Origin: an uncultured Mobiluncus sp.
GTDB taxonomy: Bacteria > Actinomycetota > Actinomycetes > Actinomycetales > Actinomycetaceae
Direction of reading: 5' to 3'
Assembly: GCF_902488535.1 (NCBI RefSeq)
Contig: NZ_CABTWO010000037.1
Location: forward strand, 1-5,328
DNA length: 5,328 bases
Shown: in pieces, positions 1 through 5,310 of the stretch
How positions within the stretch are numbered: position 1 is the first letter of the stretch
Layout of the letters: the number at the start of each line of letters is the position of its first letter
Position numbers and translations under genes: made by a program
Notes under the pieces: generated by a model
What the model was told of the DNA's origin: nothing
Database searches by the model: none
Seen by the model: the letters and a program-made list of their open reading frames with translations, nothing else

Positions 1-48
1 CCCCCGCCGCTCCTCCCCCCGCTGCTGCCCGTGACTGCCGGGGCGGAT

Positions 49-175
49 GCACGAGCGACCGATTTCAACCCGGATTCTGGGTTGGTGCCGAACTTTAGTT
101 TTCTAAACCCGTAGGTAGAAGCGATTTGACCCTGGGGGAGTTGGCTCTGGGCGCAGTGAAATCGGTCGTTCGTGC
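49..175. repeat. 127-bp segment bounded by 19-bp inverted repeats
   Basis: The left arm at 49-67 (GCACGAGCGACCGATTTCA) and the right arm at 157-175 are reverse complements at 18 of 19 positions. The mismatch is the G of GAG against the A of GAA. The 89-bp interior contains two smaller hairpins: AACCC/GGGTT at 67-71 and 79-83, and TTTAG/CTAAA at 94-98 and 103-107. No target-site duplication is visible outside the arms and there is no transposase gene. A MITE-like element, a long RNA hairpin or a pair of opposed protein-binding sites are all possible. The repeat itself is clear; its function is not. Confidence 0.6.
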
Positions 176-219
176 CACAAAGGTGGGGTCCGAGGTCTAT
201 CGCGCCACCGCGAACCGCG

Positions 220-288
220 CGCACCGGCCTTGTGACCCCACCGCCCTCGCACCGGCCTTGTGACCCCGCCCGCACCGGCCTTGTGACC
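220..288. repeat. Three-copy 18-bp direct repeat
   Basis: CGCACCGGCCTTGTGACC occurs perfectly at 220-237, 248-265 and 271-288. The first two copies match for two more bases (CC). The start-to-start distances are 28 and 23 bp, so the spacers differ (10 and 5 bp). The array sits between two copies of CCGCGAACCG (208-217 and 297-306) and ends about 57 bp before the candidate -10 of the downstream lipoprotein gene. Unequal short spacers rule out an ordinary CRISPR. The copies could be iterated binding sites for a regulator or a product of slipped replication. Confidence 0.75.
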
Positions 289-302
289 TGTAGTCCCCGC
301 GA

Positions 303-345
303 ACCGATCCGGCGCCAAAACCCCGCGCCGGCGGGGCGAATCGGT
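303..345. promoter_or_regulatory. Overlapping GC-rich dyads, possible operator
   Basis: Three inverted pairs overlap here: ACCGAT (303-308) with ATCGGT (340-345), CCGGCGC (309-315) with GCGCCGG (325-331), and CCCCGC (321-326) with GCGGGG (331-336). The second and third pairs share bases and so are mutually exclusive as hairpins. The outer pair ends on the first base of the candidate -10 element, so a protein bound here could control the downstream lipoprotein gene. No known operator consensus was recognised, and GC-rich DNA yields short dyads by chance. Confidence 0.3.
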
Positions 346-350
346 AAGAT
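345..350 (+). promoter_or_regulatory. Candidate -10 element for the lipoprotein gene
   Basis: TAAGAT matches the sigma-70/SigA -10 consensus at four of six bases and fits the TANNNT pattern common in high-GC Actinobacteria. It would start transcription near 357, leaving a leader of about 30 nt before the GTG at 387. No good -35 lies 16-18 bp upstream, where the DNA is the GC-rich dyad region. The call rests on position and one hexamer only. Confidence 0.35.
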
Positions 351-386
351 AAAAACGTAAGGAACAAAACGGCTCAGGGAGGCCCG

Positions 387-2042
387 GTGCAAATCAAGCA
401 AACACTGGCACAAATGACCGCGGGGGTCGCGCTGGCGGCGCTGGCGGCAACCGGGCTGGCGGCGTGTTCCAGCCCCGCGACCTCGGACCAAAGCCTGAAT
501 AAACCGGGGAACTCAACTGATACCCTAATCAACGTGGCAGCGACCGAACCGGAGCGATCCCTGATTCCGGCCGATTCCTCGTATTCATCGGGAGCTACGT
601 TCGTCAGCCTGCTGTTTTCCGGCCTGTCCTACTTGAACCCGGACGGAACCATCGTAAATGAGCTGGCCACCGCGGTGGTGCCGAACCCGGACTGCACGGA
701 GTACGACATCCAAATCCGCTCGGGCGAAGTGTTTTCCGATGGCACCAAGCTGAAATCTGACAACTTTATCCGGGCTTGGAACGACGCCGCCAGGGCCTCC
801 AATCGGCGCCTAAAAGCGGGGCTGTTTGAACCCATCGAGGGCTTTTCCGCCACGGCGAACCAAGACCTGACCGGCCTGCAGCGCCTGAGCGACACGCAAT
901 TCAAAGTCCACCTGACCCAGCCGACCTGCGATTTTCCGATGCGGTTGACCGACCCGGCGTTTGTGCCACTGCCGGATTCCGCCTTTGACTCGGCGGGCAA
1001 CGTGACTTCGGGCTTCGGCGAAAACCCCTACGGCTACGGGCCGTACATGCTGGCGCGGGAGGGCGCCTGGGAACACGGCATTCAGCTGACTTTGGTGCCC
1101 AACACCCGCTATCACGGGCCGCGCCAAGCCCAAAACTCCGGACTGGCTTTCAAGTTCTACCACGACCCGGACCAAGCCTATGAGGACCTGACCAGCGGCG
1201 CTTTGGACATTGACGAGGAACTGCCGGACAGTGCGAAAGACAGTTTTACCGAACAGCTCCAGGATCGCACGCTCACCGTGTCCTCGGCGCACGTGAAATT
1301 CCTGGCCATCCCCTCCAGCGGGCATTTCGCGCTAAACACCGACGAGGGCCGGCTACGCCGCGCCGCCGTGTCCCAAGCCATCAACCGCGAGGACATCGTT
1401 AAACGTTTCTTTAACGGCACCAGGGAGGTCGCCACTGATTTCGTGACCCCCACCCTTGCGGGTCACACCGCGAAGCTGCCGGGTAACGAAGTGCTGACCT
1501 ATCGGCCTGACGTCGCCCGAAGCTTGTGGGACCAAGCAAACCAGATTTCGCCCTGGACAGAGGGAGACACCTTTACCATCGCTCGGCCCGACAACGGGTT
1601 GAATGCCTGGATTGATGTGGCTTTGGGGACCATCGGGTCGACTTTGGGGATTCGCACCGCGGGCAAGTCTTACCTCGATCAGCGCGCCATAGATATGGCC
1701 GTGACCCGCGGCGATATCGACTCGGCTTTCCTGGTGGATTGGCAGTCGCCCTATCCGGGGATGCATTCCTACCTGCAGCCGTGGTTTGCCACCGGGGGTT
1801 ATGCCAACAGTATCGGGTATTCCGCCCCGGATTTTGATGCGGCTCTGAATCACGCGCGCGGCGTGAGCGAGGACGCGGCGGCTAACCGTGAATATCAGCA
1901 CGCCGAGGCGATACTGCTGCGTGACCTGCCGGTTTTGCCGCTGTGGCACGCGAAGTCCCTGATTGGGTGGTCCCCCCAGGTTAAGGACGTGGAGCCGAAC
2001 TGGCGGGGCAGCGTGCAGTATTGGAAAGTCGCCGAGAATTAG
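387..2042 (+). CDS. Peptide-type ABC transporter solute-binding lipoprotein (SBP_bac_5, OppA/DppA-like)
   Basis: The protein has 551 residues and is probably the extracytoplasmic receptor of an ABC importer, capturing short peptides or a similar solute. The start has a charged residue (K4), a hydrophobic stretch over residues 12-26 and a lipobox LAAC with the lipidated cysteine at C27. This indicates SPase II processing and membrane anchoring. Family-5 features follow in order: VFSDGTKLKSDNF (115-127), ENPYGYGPYML (212-222), FALNTDEGRLRRAAVSQAIN (314-333), the DWQSPYPGMHSYL region (451-463) and LPVLPLWH (514-521). The GTG start has AGGGAGG at 376-382, four bases upstream, and an in-frame stop at 345-347. 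The next start, ATG 414, has no Shine-Dalgarno and would lose K4. Two further cysteines, C103 and C181, could form a disulfide. No permease or ATPase gene adjoins it in the window, so the substrate cannot be assigned. Family confidence is high; peptide specificity is moderate. Confidence 0.92.
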   Translation: MQIKQTLAQMTAGVALAALAATGLAACSSPATSDQSLNKPGNSTDTLINVAATEPERSLIPADSSYSSGATFVSLLFSGLSYLNPDGTIVNELATAVVPNPDCTEYDIQIRSGEVFSDGTKLKSDNFIRAWNDAARASNRRLKAGLFEPIEGFSATANQDLTGLQRLSDTQFKVHLTQPTCDFPMRLTDPAFVPLPDSAFDSAGNVTSGFGENPYGYGPYMLAREGAWEHGIQLTLVPNTRYHGPRQAQNSGLAFKFYHDPDQAYEDLTSGALDIDEELPDSAKDSFTEQLQDRTLTVSSAHVKFLAIPSSGHFALNTDEGRLRRAAVSQAINREDIVKRFFNGTREVATDFVTPTLAGHTAKLPGNEVLTYRPDVARSLWDQANQISPWTEGDTFTIARPDNGLNAWIDVALGTIGSTLGIRTAGKSYLDQRAIDMAVTRGDIDSAFLVDWQSPYPGMHSYLQPWFATGGYANSIGYSAPDFDAALNHARGVSEDAAANREYQHAEAILLRDLPVLPLWHAKSLIGWSPQVKDVEPNWRGSVQYWKVAEN

Positions 2043-2098
2043 GCGCTGGAGCCGCGCCAAAAGGTGCCAAACAAGTGGCGTAATCTTAGGTCAGGGGA

Positions 2099-2104
2099 TA
2101 AACT
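2099..2104 (+). promoter_or_regulatory. Weak candidate -10 element for the DUF3073-purF-purM unit
   Basis: TAAACT fits TANNNT and lies in an AT-rich stretch of the 102-bp gap between the lipoprotein gene and the DUF3073 gene. An alternative is TAATCT at 2081-2086. Neither has a recognisable -35. A promoter in this gap is likely because the upstream gene is functionally unrelated, but its exact position is uncertain. No PurBox-like site or purine riboswitch core was seen in the gap. Confidence 0.25.
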
Positions 2105-2127
2105 AAAAGCTGACTAATCGTGACTTC

Positions 2128-2134
2128 AAGGAGG
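2128..2134 (+). promoter_or_regulatory. Strong ribosome binding site of the DUF3073 gene
   Basis: AAGGAGG is a near-perfect complement to the 16S rRNA 3' end and lies 10 bases before ATG 2145. It is the best Shine-Dalgarno sequence in the window. Strong initiation at this first gene could help deliver ribosomes to the overlapping purF start. Confidence 0.8.
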
Positions 2135-2144
2135 GACTCGGGCT

Positions 2145-2375
2145 ATGGGCCGTGGCCGCCAAAAAGCTAAGCAGCAAAAAGTCGCACGCCGACTGAAATA
2201 TGAGACTCCGGAAATGGATCTCGAGGCGCTGCAGCGGGAACTATCAGGCAAGTCCGGTGAGGATTCGTGGGACGATGATCCCTACGCTAAATACGCTGAA
2301 CCCGATTACGATAAGTGGGCTGATTACGCTGACGACGACCCTGACCAGGGCGATGATGGCGGAGACTCCGCGTGA
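2145..2375 (+). CDS. DUF3073 small protein
   Basis: The protein has 76 residues and matches the actinobacterial DUF3073 family (Pfam PF11273), whose function is unknown to me. The basic N-terminus MGRGRQKAKQQKVARRLKY (1-19) is the family hallmark. It is followed by a short segment, TPEMDLEALQRELSG (21-35), and then a strongly acidic, Asp/Tyr-rich tail (about 40-76) with repeated YA and DDD patterns that is probably disordered. The charge split suggests nucleic-acid or ribosome contact by the N-terminus, but this is only inference. There is no signal peptide, membrane segment or cysteine. The stop codon overlaps the purF GTG (GTGA at 2372-2375). From memory, DUF3073 genes lie beside purM in other Actinobacteria (for example Rv0810c in Mycobacterium tuberculosis), so the purine linkage is shared although the order here differs. 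Confidence 0.9.
   Translation: MGRGRQKAKQQKVARRLKYETPEMDLEALQRELSGKSGEDSWDDDPYAKYAEPDYDKWADYADDDPDQGDDGGDSA
2361..2364 (+). promoter_or_regulatory. Internal ribosome binding site deciding the purF start
   Basis: GGAG lies inside the DUF3073 coding sequence, seven bases before GTG 2372. It supports the GTG over the in-frame ATG at 2408, which has no comparable site. The GTGA overlap is typical of translational coupling by termination and reinitiation. Confidence 0.55.
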
Positions 2376-4024
2376 AGCCGGGGTTGCCCATCTTCGGTAA
2401 TGCTGCAATGACCTGCTCCGCTGACTTGGCTCGACACGACTCTGACGATAGACCGCACGATGAGTGCGGTGTTTTTGGTGTCTGGGCGCCGGGCGAGGAA
2501 GTCGCGCGCCTGACCTATTTCGGCATTTATGCCCTGCAGCACCGCGGTCAGGAATCGGCCGGTATCGCCGCTTCGGACGGGTCCAAGATTTTGGTTTACA
2601 AGGACATGGGATTGGTTTCTCAGGTGTTCAAAGACCGGGACTTGGCGTCCTTGCAAGGTCATCTCGCGTTGGGTCACGTTCGCTATTCGACCGCCGGGAT
2701 GTCCTCTTGGCAAAACGCCCAACCAACGCTGGGTCCCACCGCTTTCGGAACCCTCGCGATGGCGCACAACGGGAACCTTGTGAACACCCGGGGTCTGCTG
2801 GAAGAACTGCTGCCCGCGGAAGGAAAACCGACCTCCGGCCTGGTGAACCCCGCCGATAAACCCGTGGCCCCCGGAACGCCCGCCACCGGCCCTTTTGCCT
2901 CCCGTAAACCCGCGGAATCGGCCGCCCAAACCGTCGCCGACGTGAAAGAGCAGAAGGCTCACGGCCTGCAAGACTCCTCGTCGGACACGATGCTGTTGAT
3001 GAAGCTCATTGACTCCGTGTCCACCCACGCCGTCTCGATCGGCGGAGAGCCGCCGCTGTTGAGCGTCATGCGGGAAATCCTGCCGAAGTTGGACGGCGCG
3101 TATTCCCTGGCGTTTATCGACGAAACCACGCTTTATGCGGCGCGCGATCCGCAGGGGATTCGGCCCCTGGTGCTGGGACGGCTGCCGAACGGCTGGGTGG
3201 TCGCCTCCGAAACCGCCGCGCTGGACATAGTCGGCGCGACTTTCGTGCGTGAAATCGCGCCCGGCGAGCTGATTGCTATCAACGAAAACGGGGTTCATTC
3301 CGAGGTTTTTGCCCCGGCTCGGCCCGCGGGCTGCGTGTTTGAATACGTGTACCTGGCCCGACCGGACACCACCATTGCGCGGCGCTCCATCGCCGCTGCG
3401 CGCCGTTCGATGGGGGCCGCCTTGGCTCGCGAACATCCGGTCGAGGCTGACCTGGTCATGGCGACCCCGGATTCCGGGACGCCGGCCGCTATCGGCTACG
3501 CTGAGGAATCCGGGATCCCATTCGGGCAAGGCCTGGTGAAAAACGCCTACGTGGGCCGGACTTTCATCCAGCCGACCCAAGCCATGCGCCAGATGGGGAT
3601 TCGCCTGAAACTCAACCCGCTGCGCTCCGTGATAGAGGGCAAACGCCTGATTGTGGTCGATGATTCCATCGTTCGGGGCAACACGCAGCGGGCCGTCATC
3701 CAGATGTTGCGGGCGGCTGGCGCTGCCGAGGTCCACGTGCGGATTTCCAGCCCGCCGGTCATGTGGCCGTGCTACTACGGGATTGATTTCGCCACCCGTG
3801 CCGAGCTCATCGCCACCGGCATGGACATTCCTGAAATTTGCCGTTCCATCGGGGCGGATACCTTGGGCTACCTGTCCTATGAGTCCATGGTCGAGGCTAC
3901 CGGCCAGCCCGAAAATGAGCTGTGTACCGCGTGCTTCTCCGGGCGATATCCCACCCGTTTGGCGGACCTGGAAACCGCGGGAGCCCTCCCGCCGGGAGTG
4001 ACCTTTTGTGGGGGAAAGGAGTGA
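2372..4024 (+). CDS. purF: Amidophosphoribosyltransferase (glutamine PRPP amidotransferase)
   Basis: This cytosolic enzyme makes 5-phosphoribosylamine from PRPP and glutamine, the committed step of purine synthesis. It is 550 residues long, against about 470-530 for typical members. The N-terminal Ntn glutaminase domain has the nucleophile C32 in DECGVFG, preceded by a 31-residue propeptide expected to be removed, then YALQHRGQESAG (53-64), HVRYSTAG (102-109), AHNGNL (131-136) and SSSD (202-205). The phosphoribosyltransferase domain has FIQPTQAMRQMGIRLKLNPL (398-417) and the PRPP loop IVVDDSIVRGNT (427-438). C321, C467, C518 and C521 (LCTACF) match the four 4Fe-4S ligands of the Bacillus subtilis-type enzyme. 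The extra length is mostly a Pro/Ala-rich insertion around 148-203. The chosen GTG overlaps the DUF3073 stop; ATG 2408 would shorten the propeptide by 12 residues. Family feedback inhibition by purine nucleotides is expected. Confidence 0.97.
   Translation: MKPGLPIFGNAAMTCSADLARHDSDDRPHDECGVFGVWAPGEEVARLTYFGIYALQHRGQESAGIAASDGSKILVYKDMGLVSQVFKDRDLASLQGHLALGHVRYSTAGMSSWQNAQPTLGPTAFGTLAMAHNGNLVNTRGLLEELLPAEGKPTSGLVNPADKPVAPGTPATGPFASRKPAESAAQTVADVKEQKAHGLQDSSSDTMLLMKLIDSVSTHAVSIGGEPPLLSVMREILPKLDGAYSLAFIDETTLYAARDPQGIRPLVLGRLPNGWVVASETAALDIVGATFVREIAPGELIAINENGVHSEVFAPARPAGCVFEYVYLARPDTTIARRSIAAARRSMGAALAREHPVEADLVMATPDSGTPAAIGYAEESGIPFGQGLVKNAYVGRTFIQPTQAMRQMGIRLKLNPLRSVIEGKRLIVVDDSIVRGNTQRAVIQMLRAAGAAEVHVRISSPPVMWPCYYGIDFATRAELIATGMDIPEICRSIGADTLGYLSYESMVEATGQPENELCTACFSGRYPTRLADLETAGALPPGVTFCGGKE
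4015..4021 (+). promoter_or_regulatory. Ribosome binding site deciding the purM start
   Basis: AAAGGAG at the extreme end of purF is eight bases before ATG 4030, an ideal distance. A GTG at 4021 in the same frame overlaps the purF stop (GTGA), but this Shine-Dalgarno would then overlap the start codon itself. ATG 4030 is therefore preferred. Confidence 0.75.
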
Positions 4025-4029
4025 CCGGC

Positions 4030-5262
4030 ATGAATTTTGGCGATGTTCCAGCCGAAAACACCGCAGCGAACAGCGCTAACGCCTACGCGCGCGCCGGAGT
4101 CGACACCCAGGCTGGCGACCGGGCGGTGGAACTGATGAAAACCGCGGTGCAAGCCACCCAAGGGCCGGAAGTTTTGGGCGGCACCGGCGGGTTCGCGGGC
4201 CTCTATGATGCCGCGGCCGCGGGGATGACCACCATGCGCCGCCCGCTGTTGGCGACGTCTACCGACGGGGTCGGCACCAAGATTGAGCTGGCCAAAGCGA
4301 TGCGGATTTATGACACTATCGGTCAAGACCTGGTGGGAATGGTCGTTGACGACCTCACTCCGGCGGGGGTGCGACCCCTGTTCATGACCGATTACATCGC
4401 CTGCGGCCGGGTCGTCCCCCAGATGATTGCGGCCGTGGTCGAGGGCATCGCCCGGGCTTGCCAGGCAGTGAACTGCGCGCTGGTGGCGGGCGAGACGGCA
4501 GAACACCCCGGTGTCTTGGGGGTTGAGGATTTTGATGTGGCCGGAGCGGCGACCGGAGTAGTGGACGCGCCTCGATTGCTGGGACCCCAGCGGGTTTGTG
4601 CCGGGGACCTGGTGGTGGGTTTTGCTTCCAGTGGTTTGCATTCCAACGGATATTCCCTGGTGCGCCGGATTGTGGCTGACGCGGGGGTGGATTGGGATTC
4701 TTCGATTCCGCAGTCTTACGGGGTGGCGGCGCCGAGCGGCTCGCCGTTTGCTAAAGCCGCTGACTATACCTTGGGCCTGGCCTGCCTGGAACCGACCCGG
4801 TTGTATTCCCAGCTGTGTTTGCAACTGGAAGATTCTGGCTGGCACGCTGCCCGCCAAGCCGGCGATTTTGCCGGGGAACTGGACGGAAACCGGGTTCACG
4901 CGTTTGCTCACGTGACCGGTGGCGGTTTGGCTGCAAATCTGTGCCGGGTCATTCCCGCTGGGCTACACGCGGTAGTGGACCGTTCGACCTGGCAGGTACC
5001 GGGAATTTTCCGCTACCTGATGGATTTGGGCGGGGTGGACGTGACCAGTGCCGAGGACACCTGGAACCTCGGTGTGGGCATGGTGGCTATCGTGCACCCT
5101 GATTTCGTGCCCGCCACGATGATGGCGGCACAGGTCGCCGGCATGGAATCTTTTGTCATGGGACGTGTCAGTGATGGCGTTCCCGCAGGTGAGCGCCAGA
5201 TTTCGGGGACTAAAGGGGTCACCGGAGGAACCGTGGCCATGCTCGGTGAATACCGGTATTAG
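4030..5262 (+). CDS. purM: Phosphoribosylformylglycinamidine cyclo-ligase (AIR synthetase)
   Basis: This cytosolic enzyme closes the imidazole ring, converting FGAM and ATP to AIR, ADP and phosphate. Family motifs from ATG 4030 are YARAGVDTQAGDRAVELMK (19-37), GGTGGFAGLYD (50-60), the ATP-binding STDGVGTKIELAKAM (77-91), IGQDLVGMVVDDL (97-109), LFMTDYIACGRVVP (117-130), LVAGETAEHPGV (151-162), FASSGLHSNGYSLVRRI (198-214), HVTGGGLAANL (294-304) and TWNLGVGM (344-351). At 410 residues it exceeds the usual length of about 345-360. The surplus seems to lie in a short N-terminal extension, around 220-250 and around 268-288. The normally conserved GAEPLF segment reads GVRPLF here (113-118). The gene follows purF by five bases and is surely cotranscribed with it. 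The 446-residue reading from GTG 3922 lies mostly inside purF and is rejected as a start. Confidence 0.96.
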   Translation: MNFGDVPAENTAANSANAYARAGVDTQAGDRAVELMKTAVQATQGPEVLGGTGGFAGLYDAAAAGMTTMRRPLLATSTDGVGTKIELAKAMRIYDTIGQDLVGMVVDDLTPAGVRPLFMTDYIACGRVVPQMIAAVVEGIARACQAVNCALVAGETAEHPGVLGVEDFDVAGAATGVVDAPRLLGPQRVCAGDLVVGFASSGLHSNGYSLVRRIVADAGVDWDSSIPQSYGVAAPSGSPFAKAADYTLGLACLEPTRLYSQLCLQLEDSGWHAARQAGDFAGELDGNRVHAFAHVTGGGLAANLCRVIPAGLHAVVDRSTWQVPGIFRYLMDLGGVDVTSAEDTWNLGVGMVAIVHPDFVPATMMAAQVAGMESFVMGRVSDGVPAGERQISGTKGVTGGTVAMLGEYRY

Positions 5263-5271
5263 CCCGGGCTA
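5260..5271. repeat. 12-bp perfect palindrome over the purM stop codon
   Basis: TAGCCCGGGCTA reads the same on both strands and starts with the purM TAG. With no loop it would make a poor RNA hairpin, and no T run follows. It may be chance in GC-rich DNA or a protein site. Confidence 0.4.
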
Positions 5272-5310
5272 CTGTCAATCGCGTGGATAAAAGGTGGAAT
5301 ACAGGCAATA

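Larger units (their letters stand above)
1..386. other. Structured intergenic region without a supported gene
   Basis: No reading frame here looks like a real protein. The possible ORFs over 172-360 (+) and 103-318 (-) are translations of the direct repeats and GC-rich dyads. On the + strand, frame 1 is open from the window edge to a TAG at 112-114 and frame 3 to a TAG at 96-98. A short C-terminal tail of an upstream gene therefore cannot be excluded, but neither frame is recognisable. The region contains an inverted repeat pair, a three-copy direct repeat and overlapping dyads next to a candidate promoter, all listed separately. An AT-rich patch around 91-107 (TTTAG-TTTT-CTAAA, a perfect 5-bp stem) stands out from its GC-rich surroundings. 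I infer that the region is regulatory or holds a remnant of a small repeat element. Confidence 0.6.

Noticed and set aside
220..288. CRISPR array
   Set aside because: Repeats are only 18 bp, there are three, and spacers are 10 and 5 bp. No cas gene is present in the window.
103..318. 71-residue minus-strand ORF with repeated GHKAGA
   Set aside because: The protein repeats simply reflect the 18-bp DNA repeats. The ORF has no family resemblance and spans the inverted-repeat arm.
1353..2060. 235-codon open frame on the minus strand across the lipoprotein gene
   Set aside because: It lies opposite a well-supported family-5 binding protein and has no motif of its own.
2042..2080. Intrinsic terminator after the lipoprotein gene
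   Set aside because: GGCGC/GCGCC (2042-2046, 2054-2058) and CGCCA/TGGCG (2055-2059, 2076-2080) form only 5-bp stems, overlap each other and are not followed by a T run.
2043..2144. Purine riboswitch or PurR-box control element before the purine operon
   Set aside because: I could not find a conserved purine aptamer core or a PurBox-like motif in this short leader.
2324..3736. 470-codon open frame on the minus strand across purF
   Set aside because: It is antisense to a purF with all catalytic and cluster-binding residues. Its translation is Arg/Gly/His-rich without a known motif, as expected when GC-rich codons are read in reverse.
3922..4029. N-terminal extension of purM from GTG 3922
   Set aside because: It lies inside the conserved C-terminus of purF, including its LCTACF cluster motif. 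The extension is unlike PurM, and a well-placed ribosome binding site precedes ATG 4030.
3877..4911. 344-codon open frame on the minus strand across purM
   Set aside because: It is a shadow of purM with no recognisable domain and a composition typical of antisense readings in GC-rich genes.
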